Of a DNA stretch of 64,000 nt, positions 35,998 to 44,045 are shown in pieces (position 1 is the first letter of the stretch; every line of letters begins with the position of its first letter). Source of the stretch: CALVLD01 sp964467585 (GTDB lineage Bacteria > Bacillota > Clostridia > Christensenellales > CAG-138); assembly GCA_964467585.1 (NCBI GenBank), contig CAYXRF010000008.1, positions 37,137 to 101,136 on the forward strand, read 5' to 3'. Position numbers and translations under genes: made by a program. Below the pieces are notes generated by a model. That model searched no databases. It worked only from the letters and a program-made list of their open reading frames with translations, and was not told where the DNA came from.

Positions 35998-36663
35998 TTA
36001 CTCCTTATCTTTTTTGGGGATTTGTACCACCGCGTTGATATATATACCGGACACGGTGACAAGCTCCGGGTCAATGCTGCCGATGGGTACAATCTCCTCA
36101 GCCTCCGCGATAACATAATCGCAGGCGGTCGCCATAGCGGCATTGTAATTTTTTGAGGAACCCTTCATAAATACGTTGCCGAACTCATCCGCGACAGCGC
36201 AGTGGATAAACGCGACATTGCCGCGCAGAGCTGTTTCCATAATGTATTTGCGCCCGTTAAACCAACGGGTATCCTTGCCGTGCTCGATTATTGTGCCAAC
36301 ACCGGTGGGGGTGTAGAATGCGGCAATGCCAAATCCGCCCGCCCTGATGCGCTCGGTAAGAGTGCCCTGCGGATTGATATGCAGACAAGCGGGATTAGCC
36401 TTGTACATCGCCTGTGCGGACTCATTGCGGACAATCCAAGTACAAATCAGATCGTCAACCCTGCCTGTCGCAAGAAGGGGCGTGAGGCTGGAGGTGTAGT
36501 CGCCCATGTCGTTGTTGACAAGGGTAAGGTGCTTTGAATTATGACCGATGAACTGCGAAAGCAGATACTCGGGACTGCCGCACTGCAAAAAGCCGCCGAC
36601 CATCAGTGTGTCGTGGTCTTTTATATGTGAGAAGGCCTCGGACACGGTAATAACTTTGTTCAT
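35998..36663 (-). CDS. 3-oxoacid / acetate CoA-transferase subunit A
   Basis: A 221-residue alpha subunit (AtoD/ScoA type) with the family start NKVITVSEAFSHIKDHDTLM, the CoA-contacting MVGGFLQCGSPEYL, and ADEFGNVFMKGS. ATG 36663 is chosen over the longer frame because a perfect AGGAGG lies 5 bases before it. It is first of the operon A-B-thiolase, driven by a near-consensus promoter. Confidence 0.92.
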   Translation of the reverse strand: MNKVITVSEAFSHIKDHDTLMVGGFLQCGSPEYLLSQFIGHNSKHLTLVNNDMGDYTSSLTPLLATGRVDDLICTWIVRNESAQAMYKANPACLHINPQGTLTERIRAGGFGIAAFYTPTGVGTIIEHGKDTRWFNGRKYIMETALRGNVAFIHCAVADEFGNVFMKGSSKNYNAAMATACDYVIAEAEEIVPIGSIDPELVTVSGIYINAVVQIPKKDKE

Positions 36664-36720
36664 ATTTCCTCCTAAAAAAGTTTTCGGCAATGAGAAATTG
36701 CACATAAATCCAATGATAGC

Positions 36721-36748
36721 ATTGTATCATCAACGCAAAATATGTCAA
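36721..36748 (-). promoter_or_regulatory. sigma-A promoter of the CoA-transferase/thiolase operon
   Basis: On the minus strand, perfect TTGACA (36743-36748), a 16-bp spacer and TACAAT (36721-36726), ~58 bp before the ATG of subunit A. Confidence 0.78.
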
Positions 36749-36793
36749 TCGGGTACGCTGTTTCAGACGCCTTAACAGTCAAATATATTTGAT

Positions 36794-37567
36794 TTAAAGT
36801 CCGCGCAGAAGGGCTTTAAGCTCGTTTGATATGCAGCGGCTTTCAATCGCCTTGCGAATAGCCTTTTTTCTCGTCCATTCATCAAGCCGACCCTCTGAAA
36901 AATACGGCAGCGCGTCTGAACACTGCTTTGCAAGCGCGGTGGCATAAAACCATGCCCTCATCATGTTGATGTAATACTCGTTGCTTTCAATAGATGCGAC
37001 AAGCTCCAAATAGGATGGATCAAAGTGTTCGTCAAGATAATAGCGCATAAGCATGCCAACGCCATACCTCACGGTATATGTATGCGACGAGCCTGTCCAC
37101 TCAACAATTTTTGGCAAAAGACGGTCAATGTTTTTGCCAAAAACCGTGGGACATACAGAATCGCAGGTCGCCCAGTTGTCAACATAGGGAAGCCACAGCT
37201 CAATCTTGCTCATGGCGGCGTCATAATCCTTTATGCGTGAAATCAACGCGCCGTGCAGATTGTATTCCTCATAGTAATAATGAGGAAGAATCTCAACAAA
37301 CTCTGCCGCCTCGGGCGTTTTGCAGACGCTTTGCACAAGCTTTATCATATCGGGAGTGCGAATGCCGATTATCCGCGCAGGATCAACAGTCGGCATTAGC
37401 CTTGCAATAAAATCCCTGTGCGCTTCATCCTGCAGATCAAACAGCTTTGCGCGCATAAGCTCGGTTGCATTATCCAACAGGCAACACCACCCTTCCACTG
37501 TAATGATAGCAGAACAGCGGAGGGTTTGCAATACGGCGTCAGCAAAATGCCACGCGGCATTACACAT
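36794..37567 (-). CDS. AlkD-like DNA alkylation repair protein
   Basis: A HEAT-repeat-like helical protein of the DNA alkylation repair family (AlkD/AlkC type), glycosylases that remove bulky or charged alkyl adducts. Visible family features are RIIGIRTPDMIKLV, then WATCDSVCPTVFGKN and YTVRYGVGMLMRYYLDE. The start is uncertain: the longest frame (257 residues, ATG 37567) begins inside the end of sigG, while ATG 37456 (220 residues) fits the family start better. Either way the gene directly follows sigG on the same strand, so it may be expressed in the forespore, where DNA repair matters for spores. Confidence 0.82.
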   Translation of the reverse strand: MCNAAWHFADAVLQTLRCSAIITVEGWCCLLDNATELMRAKLFDLQDEAHRDFIARLMPTVDPARIIGIRTPDMIKLVQSVCKTPEAAEFVEILPHYYYEEYNLHGALISRIKDYDAAMSKIELWLPYVDNWATCDSVCPTVFGKNIDRLLPKIVEWTGSSHTYTVRYGVGMLMRYYLDEHFDPSYLELVASIESNEYYINMMRAWFYATALAKQCSDALPYFSEGRLDEWTRKKAIRKAIESRCISNELKALLRGL

Positions 37568-38333
37568 ACTTGCGCATTGAGGTAAGAGCGTGCTTTTCCA
37601 ATCGGCTGACCTGCGCCTGACTGATGCCTATCTCGTCGGCAACCTCCATCTGTGTGCGCCCCATAAAAAAGCGCATCTGAATAATGTCGCGCTCCCTGCC
37701 GGAAAGGCGTTCCATGCCGCTTTCAAGCGCAACTGCGTTAAGCCAAATTTCTTCGCTTGCCGTGTCGTCCTTAACCTGATCAACAATGTACACTGCGTCT
37801 CCGTCGTCCTTGAAAACAGGCTCGTGCAGCGAAACGGGATCCGCTATCGCGTCAAGCGCATACACAACATCCTCCTCCCTAATCTCCAGATTCGCCGCTA
37901 TCTCCGAAAGCTTAGGCTCACGTCCAAGCTCATCCGCAAGCCGCGTGCGCGCCTGAAGTGCGCGATAGGCGGTGTCACGAATTGAACGGCTTACGCGGAT
38001 GCTGCTGTTGTCGCGCAAATATCTGCGCACCTCTCCGATAATCATCGGCACGGCATATGTTGAAAAGCGAACGCCGTGGGATGTGTCAAAATTGTCGATT
38101 GCCTTTATCAGCCCAACGCAGCCCACCTGAAATAGATCGTCGGGCTGTTCGCCTCGATTTGTAAAGCGCTGTATAACAGAAAGCACAAGCCTGAGATTGC
38201 AGTGGATAAATTCTTCACGCGCAGCGGCGTCGCTCGTTTTTAACCGCTGCATAAGCTCACAGCTCTGCTGGTGGGATATCCTCGGCAGCTTGCCCGTATC
38301 AACTCCGCATATGTCAACCTTGTTTATCGCCAT
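37560..38333 (-). CDS. sigG: RNA polymerase sporulation sigma factor SigG
   Basis: A 257-residue sigma-70 factor of the sporulation group. The opening NKVDICGVDTGKLPRI is diagnostic for SigG, which takes over gene expression in the forespore after engulfment. Region 2 is EEFIHCNLRLVLSVIQRF and DDLFQVGCVGLIKAIDNFD, and region 4 includes MGRTQMEVADEIGISQAQVS. The ATG at 38333 follows GGAGGG; the longer frame to 38354 is rejected. Here sigG is not preceded by spoIIGA-sigE as in Bacillus and Clostridium; instead two plus-strand genes diverge from it. No convincing SigF or SigG promoter was identified upstream. Confidence 0.96.
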   Translation of the reverse strand: MAINKVDICGVDTGKLPRISHQQSCELMQRLKTSDAAAREEFIHCNLRLVLSVIQRFTNRGEQPDDLFQVGCVGLIKAIDNFDTSHGVRFSTYAVPMIIGEVRRYLRDNSSIRVSRSIRDTAYRALQARTRLADELGREPKLSEIAANLEIREEDVVYALDAIADPVSLHEPVFKDDGDAVYIVDQVKDDTASEEIWLNAVALESGMERLSGRERDIIQMRFFMGRTQMEVADEIGISQAQVSRLEKHALTSMRKYV

Positions 38334-38483
38334 AAAATCCCTCCGATACTTCAAACATCGGTATGATTATTCCCCTATGCAGCGTGGGCTATTCCGCTTA
38401 GACAATCAATCCAAAATCGTCATAAGACATTATTTTTTTACAAAAAATCCATATATTATTTACAAATTGACCGTCAAACCTGA

Positions 38484-38513
38484 TTGACTGATGAGTATCA
38501 GATGATTTATAAT
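38484..38513 (+). promoter_or_regulatory. sigma-A promoter of the 38.6 kb small gene
   Basis: TTGACT (38484-38489), an 18-bp spacer and perfect TATAAT (38508-38513); the transcript would start ~35 nt before the ATG. Confidence 0.7.
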
Positions 38514-38554
38514 ATAATCGACAGAAAGTACAGATATGAAAGGAGATGAAAGCT

Positions 38555-38821
38555 ATGTCTGTAAAGGATTCTTGGAAGCAGGTCGGTGACGATTTTGTTG
38601 AGGTAGGCAAAACCATCAGCAATTCAGAAGTTGGCAAGGACGTGGCAAAGCTTGGCAAGGATATCGGCGAATCCGTTTCAAAAACCGTAAAAGCGGGGGT
38701 TCGCGCCGCAACCGAGTGGGCAAAGGAGGATAAGACTGCCGCCCCCAATGCAAAGCCTGAGGATGACAAAAAGCAACAAGAGGACGAGGCGCCCAAAAAG
38801 TACACCATCGAATACGACTGA
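38555..38821 (+). CDS. small highly charged amphipathic-helix protein
   Basis: An 88-residue soluble protein. The first ~60 residues read as one amphipathic helix with a roughly 11-residue rhythm (VGKTIS, VGKDVAKLGKDIGESVSKTV), somewhat like LEA or apolipoprotein-type helices. The tail is Lys/Glu/Asp-rich and probably disordered. No named family is recognised. AAAGGAG and a strong promoter support it. Lipid surface binding or stress protection is conceivable but unproven. A GNAT gene follows 14 bp downstream. Confidence 0.68.
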   Translation: MSVKDSWKQVGDDFVEVGKTISNSEVGKDVAKLGKDIGESVSKTVKAGVRAATEWAKEDKTAAPNAKPEDDKKQQEDEAPKKYTIEYD

Positions 38822-38835
38822 CGAACCGATAGCTG

Positions 38836-39351
38836 ATGAACTGCACTCTTACAATCTCAAAAGCATCTGACGCGGATATTGAAGCGGTTCTTTCCATATA
38901 CGCCGAAGCAAGACGCTTTATGGAAAACAACGGGAATCCCACACAGTGGGGCGCTTCGGGCTATCCTCAAGAGGGGCTTTTAAAAAGCGACATAACAAAC
39001 CGCCGCCTGTATGTTATCAGAGCGGCGGATGTTATTGTTGGCGCATTTGTTTTTGTGCTTGGCGCGGAACCGACCTATGCCGTTATCGAGAACGGCGCGT
39101 GGCAAAGCGACAGACCATACGGAACAATCCATCGGCTTGCTTCAAACTCAAGCGGCTTGCACGCGGCACGCGCCTGCATTGATTTTTGTCTCCAAAAAGC
39201 AAAGGAGGCGGGGACGGAGCTTCGCGCCGATACCCACGCCGACAACACCGTTATGCGTCACATTCTTGAAACGAACGGTTTTATTTATTGCGGAATTATT
39301 CATGTTGCGGACGGTTCGCCGCGCCGTGCCTATCAGCATATACAGCCGTGA
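38836..39351 (+). CDS. GNAT family N-acetyltransferase
   Basis: A 171-residue acetyltransferase with the N-terminal pattern KASDADIEAVLSIYAEARRF, the beta-strand VIVGAFVF and the acetyl-CoA region IHRLASNSS...ARACIDFCLQKAKEAG. The end (ADNTVMRHILETNGFIYCG) is the typical GNAT dimer strand. The acceptor is unknown. It has no strong ribosome site of its own and depends on the gene before it. It converges on mtaD. Confidence 0.85.
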   Translation: MNCTLTISKASDADIEAVLSIYAEARRFMENNGNPTQWGASGYPQEGLLKSDITNRRLYVIRAADVIVGAFVFVLGAEPTYAVIENGAWQSDRPYGTIHRLASNSSGLHAARACIDFCLQKAKEAGTELRADTHADNTVMRHILETNGFIYCGIIHVADGSPRRAYQHIQP

Positions 39352-39370
39352 CCAACCGCATAATCGCACC

Positions 39371-40687
39371 TTATAATTCATCGCTACCCAAAACAATGGG
39401 TATGGCGATATTTTTGACTTCGCTCATAGCCCTTTCAACATCAATTGTTGTCCATTCGCCGCGCTCATAAAGCACGCGTCCGCGAACCATTGTCAGCGCA
39501 ACGTTTTTTGACGCTGCGGAGTACACCGCCGCGCCCGCCGCGCCATACATGGGAAACATCGAAACACATCCCACGTCAAGTATTATCAGGTCTGCATCAT
39601 AGCCCTCCGCGATAATGCCAACCGTATCGCCCCTGCCCTGTGCGCGGGCGCCGCGAACGGTCGCCATTTCCAACGCCTCAAAAGCCGTAACGGCAGTTGG
39701 GTCAAGCGAGGTTCCCTTTGCAAGCAGCGCGGCAAGCTTAACCTCCTGAAAGAGGTCGAGTGAATTGTTGGAGCAGGAGCCGTCTGTGCCGAGACAAACA
39801 TTTATGCCGCGGCGCAGCATTTCACGCACATTGGCAATGCCGCTGCCAAGCTTTAGGTTTGAGACGGGGCAGTGCGCTGCGGATACGCCGTGAGCGGCAA
39901 GCATGTCCATATCGTTTTCGGTAAGCCATACGCAGTGAGCGGCAAGCACAGGGGTGTCAAAAACACCGTGCTTATCCAAAATAGCGGCGGGAGTCATCCC
40001 ATATTTGGCAACGCATTCCGCCTGCTCGCGCCGTGTTTCCGAAAGGTGGATGTGTGTAACAAGCCCAAATTCCTCGGCAATCGCGTGAACCCTCTCCCAC
40101 ACGGAGGGAGGGGAGGTGTATTCGGCGTGTATTGATACGTCGGCGCGTATAAGCCCGCCCTCGGCGTTGTGCCAGTCCTTTATAAGAGAATTTGTTTCAA
40201 TAACGGCACGGTCTTTTTCAAAAACGTAATCATCGCCCAAGGCAATCACGGCATTGCAGAGATTTGCACGCATACCAACCTCCGCAACGGTATTTGCCAC
40301 GGCGGGCTGACAAAAGTACATATCTGAAAAGGACGTTATGCCGTTTGAAAGCATCTCCGCCATGCCAAGCCGCGCACCCGCCACAATAGCAGACTCCGTG
40401 AGCCTTGCCTCAACAGGAAAAACCTTTTCATAAAGCCATTGCTGCAAAGGATAGTCGTCCGCATAGCCGCGCATAACGCACATCGCCGTGTGCGCGTGGG
40501 CGTTGACAAGCCCGGGCATTACGATACCGCCGTGCGCGTCGATAATGTGCGAATACTCCGCCTCGTTTTGCGGATGATTGCCAACGTAAACTATCTTCCC
40601 GCCGTCAATGCCAACGCAGCCGCCGCGCAGTACATCGGCGTTTTTCATCGTAAGCACATTGGCGTTTTTTATAAGAGTATCCATCAT
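39371..40687 (-). CDS. mtaD: 5-methylthioadenosine / S-adenosylhomocysteine deaminase
   Basis: A 438-residue amidohydrolase of the MtaD/SsnA-like group, which deaminates methylthioadenosine, S-adenosylhomocysteine or 5'-deoxyadenosine to the inosine analogues. Zinc-binding motifs are HAHTAMCVMRGYADD near residue 65, SIHAEYTSP, HIHLSETRRE near 212 and the late GTDGSCSNNS. The TTG at 40693 and ATG codons at 40687 and 40684 are all possible; 40687 is used. It overlaps the end of the phosphorylase gene and so is the last gene of the mtnA-pnp-mtaD run, which fits a pathway where deamination precedes phosphorolysis. Confidence 0.88.
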   Translation of the reverse strand: MMDTLIKNANVLTMKNADVLRGGCVGIDGGKIVYVGNHPQNEAEYSHIIDAHGGIVMPGLVNAHAHTAMCVMRGYADDYPLQQWLYEKVFPVEARLTESAIVAGARLGMAEMLSNGITSFSDMYFCQPAVANTVAEVGMRANLCNAVIALGDDYVFEKDRAVIETNSLIKDWHNAEGGLIRADVSIHAEYTSPPSVWERVHAIAEEFGLVTHIHLSETRREQAECVAKYGMTPAAILDKHGVFDTPVLAAHCVWLTENDMDMLAAHGVSAAHCPVSNLKLGSGIANVREMLRRGINVCLGTDGSCSNNSLDLFQEVKLAALLAKGTSLDPTAVTAFEALEMATVRGARAQGRGDTVGIIAEGYDADLIILDVGCVSMFPMYGAAGAAVYSAASKNVALTMVRGRVLYERGEWTTIDVERAMSEVKNIAIPIVLGSDEL

Positions 40688-40689
40688 AG

Positions 40690-41511
40690 TCAAATCCGTC
40701 TGATAAATTCGATAACGTAAGAGGTGAATTTTGCGGATGCGGCGTTGCCTGCGGTTATTACCTCCTCACCGGAAAGAGGACGGTCAAGTATGCCCGCCGC
40801 CATGTTGGTTATCAGCGTGACGCCAAGTATCCTCATGCCGCAATGCCGTGCGGCAATGCACTCAGGCACGGTGCTCATGCCCACTGCGTCCGCGCCCAGC
40901 ATACGCATGGCGCGAATTTCGGCGGGAGTTTCATACTGTGGACCTGTGCAGTAAAAGTAGACGCCCTCACGCACCGAATCGCCCGCGTCACGCGCAACGG
41001 AACGGAAAATCTCCATATAATCACGGTCAAAAACCTTTGACATATCGGGAAAGCGCACCCCGAACTCCTCAATATTTGAACCGATAAGCGGGTTGACGCA
41101 GTTAAGCTTGATAAAATCGTTAATAAGCATAAGGTCGCCCACGTTAAACGTTTTATTGACGCCGCCCGCCGCGTTGGTAACAACAACGCTTTCAATGCCC
41201 GCCAGCTTTGCCAGACGGACGGGATACACAACCTCCCACGGCTCCCACCCCTCATATATGTGCAGCCTGCCCTGCATAAGAAGCACGGGCTTTCCGCCCA
41301 AGGTTCCCGCGATAAAACGCCCCGCGTGACCTATCGCAGTGCTTACGCGCATATAGGGGATATCGCCATAGGGGATAATTACGGGATTTTCAACATAATC
41401 GCCAAGCTTGCCCAGCCCGGAGCCAAGTATAACCAGCAGTTGGGGCTTTAAGCCGTTAAGCTTGTCCATCAGGGCGGCAGCACCCTCCTTGTATTGTTCA
41501 AACGTCAACAT
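40690..41511 (-). CDS. purine nucleoside phosphorylase, type I
   Basis: A 273-residue trimeric-type PNP. Signatures are ILGSGLGKLG near residue 27, the phosphate-binding GHAGRF and MQGRLHIYEGW, VTNAAGGVN, and the base-binding TGPQYETPAEI and VGMSTVPE. It should cleave inosine or methylthioinosine to hypoxanthine and the ribose-1-phosphate; adenine nucleosides are poor substrates for this type, which fits an upstream deaminase. The ATG at 41511 is favoured over an in-frame codon at 41532. It overlaps mtnA by 14 nt. Confidence 0.9.
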   Translation of the reverse strand: MLTFEQYKEGAAALMDKLNGLKPQLLVILGSGLGKLGDYVENPVIIPYGDIPYMRVSTAIGHAGRFIAGTLGGKPVLLMQGRLHIYEGWEPWEVVYPVRLAKLAGIESVVVTNAAGGVNKTFNVGDLMLINDFIKLNCVNPLIGSNIEEFGVRFPDMSKVFDRDYMEIFRSVARDAGDSVREGVYFYCTGPQYETPAEIRAMRMLGADAVGMSTVPECIAARHCGMRILGVTLITNMAAGILDRPLSGEEVITAGNAASAKFTSYVIEFIRRI

Positions 41512-42568
41512 GATCCGCAAGCTTCCTTTCAAATGCTTTTTTTAAGTTTTCCTCAAAGGGAGGGACGATAATACCGACGTCGGTGACAATGCCCGCTATC
41601 AGGGAGTTGTCCGTAACGTCAAACGACGGGTTGTACACCTTCACCCCCGCGGGCGCCATCGCCCGTGCAAAGTGAAGCTCCGTAATCTCCTTCGCGTCTC
41701 TCAGCTCAATCTTTATATCCCTGCCTTCGGCGGTGGACATATCGACTGTTGAAAGCGGAGCAAAAACGTAGAAGGGTATCCCGTAATGATGCGCAAGCAC
41801 CGCCAAACCGCTTGTGCCTATCTTGTTGGCGCAGTCCCCGTTTGCCGCAGCTCTGTCACATCCCACAAAAACAGCGTTAACCCAACCGTTTTTCATCACA
41901 ATTGAAGCCATGCTGTCGCATATAAGCGTTGTATCAACACCTCCGTGCATAAGCTCATATGCCGTCAGTCTTGATCCCTGAAGCAAAGGGCGCGTCTCGT
42001 CCGCAAACACGCGGATGTGCATACCGCGTTCCGCACTCATAAGCAGAGGGCCGAGAGCCGTGCCGTATTCGGACGTTGCAAGCGGGCCTGCGTTGCAGTG
42101 AGTCAGCACGCCGTCACCATCCTTGATAAGCGAAAGTCCATACTCGCTTATGCTGCGATTGGCAGCCTTATCCTCCTCATGGATGCGAAAAGCCTCTTTG
42201 TTAAGACATTCCACAATTTCCGTCCTCGGAAGCAGGGCATTTCTTTTAAGCACTGAGCGCATTTTGCCAAGCGCCCATGAAAGATTGACGGCTGTGGGGC
42301 GTGCGGAAGCAAGATAACGCTCCGCCTCGTCCATGCGCGCAAAAAAATCAAGCTTTGAGGCGTCTGTTCGCGCACAGAGATAATAGCCGTATGCGGCGGC
42401 TATGCCAATCGCGGGCGCGCCGCGCACCTGAAGCCTGCGTATTGCTTCAAAAAGCTGCTCACGGCTTTGCAATTCAACATAGCGCAGCTCGTTGGGCAGC
42501 AGTGTCTGGTCGATTATAATGAGCGAATCGCACCCGTCGCTCAAGCGGATGTTAACAAGCTTTTCCAT
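41498..42568 (-). CDS. mtnA: S-methyl-5-thioribose-1-phosphate isomerase
   Basis: A 356-residue protein of the MtnA / eIF2B-like family, converting methylthioribose-1-phosphate to methylthioribulose-1-phosphate. Family segments are QLRVRGAPAIGIAAAYG (RGAPAIG) near residue 52, LTHCNAGPLATSEYGT (catalytic Cys) near 160 and GCDRAAANGDCANKIGT (catalytic Asp) near 240. Related aldose isomerases also accept 5-deoxyribose-1-phosphate. AAGGGGA precedes the ATG. It heads the mtnA-pnp-mtaD run, 34 bp after bofA. No aldolase or dehydratase for the next step is in the window. Confidence 0.94.
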   Translation of the reverse strand: MEKLVNIRLSDGCDSLIIIDQTLLPNELRYVELQSREQLFEAIRRLQVRGAPAIGIAAAYGYYLCARTDASKLDFFARMDEAERYLASARPTAVNLSWALGKMRSVLKRNALLPRTEIVECLNKEAFRIHEEDKAANRSISEYGLSLIKDGDGVLTHCNAGPLATSEYGTALGPLLMSAERGMHIRVFADETRPLLQGSRLTAYELMHGGVDTTLICDSMASIVMKNGWVNAVFVGCDRAAANGDCANKIGTSGLAVLAHHYGIPFYVFAPLSTVDMSTAEGRDIKIELRDAKEITELHFARAMAPAGVKVYNPSFDVTDNSLIAGIVTDVGIIVPPFEENLKKAFERKLADHVDV

Positions 42569-42602
42569 AGACTCCCCTTATTGTGTTTTAACAACGACAA
42601 TA

Positions 42603-42941
42603 TCATATCATAAATTTCAAAAGTAGAAGAAGAAGCACCCCGGGCACGCCCAGAAGCCCCGAAACAAGGGAAGAAAGCCACGTTATCGGAATGTAGAAAA
42701 AATCCATACCCAAGAAAATGGCAAGCACAATATCAAACACACAAAGAAGCCCCGCACCGATAAGACCGTTAATCAAAAGACGCCAAAGTATCCTAATTGA
42801 TACGTTGAATATTCTGAAAAGGATAAACGTTATGCCCAGCACGGCGCATATCACAAGCAAAGGAATGTATCCGCCGATTGAAAGCTCAACGGGCGAATCA
42901 ATCGCCGCGACGATGGGAGCACAGCATAGAATATCCTTCAT
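42603..42941 (-). CDS. bofA: BofA-family inhibitor of SigK processing
   Basis: A 112-residue integral membrane protein with three or four helices. The segment RLLINGLIGAGLLCVFD and the end ITWLSSLVSGLLGVPGVLLLLLL match the SigmaK_inhibitor (BofA) family, which holds the SpoIVFB protease inactive until the forespore signals the mother cell. ATG 42941 is favoured over TTG 42944, with AAAGGA upstream. It follows the yaaL-like gene by 15 bp, the same pair order as in Bacillus. With the pro-SigK gene at 50.9 kb it indicates a classical processed-SigK checkpoint. Confidence 0.9.
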   Translation of the reverse strand: MKDILCCAPIVAAIDSPVELSIGGYIPLLVICAVLGITFILFRIFNVSIRILWRLLINGLIGAGLLCVFDIVLAIFLGMDFFYIPITWLSSLVSGLLGVPGVLLLLLLKFMI

Positions 42942-42956
42942 CAAAAGTCCTTTCGG

Positions 42957-43181
42957 TCAACCGATTTTTTCGCCCTCATGCGCGAACTGACGCTTTGCGG
43001 CGGAAAGAAGATAGTCGTAACGCATCCGCGAGGCCTCAACCTGCATCGCCGTGTATTCGATCTGAGCAGGGTCGTCCGCGGCGTCAAACATGGCAAGCGC
43101 ATCCAACCAATTCATATGCGCCTCCCTGAGGTCATCCGCGGTCTGTTCGGCAAGGCGGACGGGAACGGTACATTTTGCCAT
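42957..43181 (-). CDS. YaaL-like DUF2508 protein
   Basis: A 74-residue helical protein with the DUF2508 pattern: LREAHMNWLDALAMFDAADDP then IEYTAMQVEASRMRYDYLL. In Bacillus the same family (YaaL) lies directly before bofA, and that order is kept here. Function is not established. ATG 43181 follows GGAGG closely; the TTG at 43193 is rejected because it would include the ribosome site. Confidence 0.8.
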   Translation of the reverse strand: MAKCTVPVRLAEQTADDLREAHMNWLDALAMFDAADDPAQIEYTAMQVEASRMRYDYLLSAAKRQFAHEGEKIG

Positions 43182-43277
43182 ACGCACCTCCAATAATATG
43201 TATATACATAATTATGGAAGATTTTACTGTTTTTATACCCGTACCAAACTTTTATACGGCGAAACGCCGATATATGA

Positions 43278-44045
43278 TCAATCCGCAGAGGCGACGCCGC
43301 CGCAATAGTCAAAACGAATATCGGAGGAAGCAAGCAACGCCTCAACATCCGCATGGGAACAAATGTCAAAGCCTTCCGGCAGCTCGGCAATGCCGCCCGC
43401 AAAGCTCACCTCATCCGTGACAGTCAGCACACTGTAATACTTGCCGTCAAACACAACTGAGGTATAAACACCCTTGCTCTCAAAAAGCATAACGCTTGAA
43501 GTTAAAGCACCGTCCGCATCGGTTGTTTGGCATGTAAGCAGACAATTTTCAAGAGTGCCGTTTAAAACTGCACCGCTGTCGAAGGAATACGAAAGCTTGC
43601 AGCAGCCGTTATGGACGGTTATTGTGCCGCTGCCCCCGTATACGCCCGTGAGAGTGCCGTACCAGCTTCCGTCATAGCCGTAAAGCATACCGACAGAGGC
43701 GAACACGCCCTCCAAGGCCGCCTGATGAGAAAAGACGTCAAGGCACGCGGACGCCGTTTGAAAGCCGCCCTCAGAGGCGGAGGTCATACCGACAGCCGCA
43801 CTGTCAAACGCAGAATGCTCCGCGCCAATAAACAGGCTGACAGGGTTTTGCGGCGTATCCGTAGGCGCTTCAGAGCAAACCTCGGTGGGCGCGACATATC
43901 CGCCGTCGGAATAGTCCGAGCCGTCATCTGAAACCGTGCCGTCAAAAAGCACGCAGCCGTATGCGGCAAAAAATATCAAAAGACAAATGCAATATGACGC
44001 AGCACGGCGTACAACACGCAAATTGTAACGGGCGTCAGTCGCCAT
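43278..44045 (-). CDS. secreted or lipid-anchored protein of unknown function
   Basis: A 255-residue protein with a hydrophobic N-terminus whose end, FFAAYGC, could be a lipobox (AYGC) or a plain signal anchor. The mature part begins with an acidic, low-complexity stretch and continues as a beta-rich domain with two Cys pairs; TLTGVYGGSGTITVHNG and a run of short strands are seen. No family is recognised. ATG 44045 overlaps the amidase gene by 11 nt, with GGTGAGGG upstream; the two are translationally coupled, so it probably acts at the wall with the amidase. A CGGCG-aaa-CGCCG hairpin lies 8 bp past the stop. Confidence 0.65.
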   Translation of the reverse strand: MATDARYNLRVVRRAASYCICLLIFFAAYGCVLFDGTVSDDGSDYSDGGYVAPTEVCSEAPTDTPQNPVSLFIGAEHSAFDSAAVGMTSASEGGFQTASACLDVFSHQAALEGVFASVGMLYGYDGSWYGTLTGVYGGSGTITVHNGCCKLSYSFDSGAVLNGTLENCLLTCQTTDADGALTSSVMLFESKGVYTSVVFDGKYYSVLTVTDEVSFAGGIAELPEGFDICSHADVEALLASSDIRFDYCGGVASAD

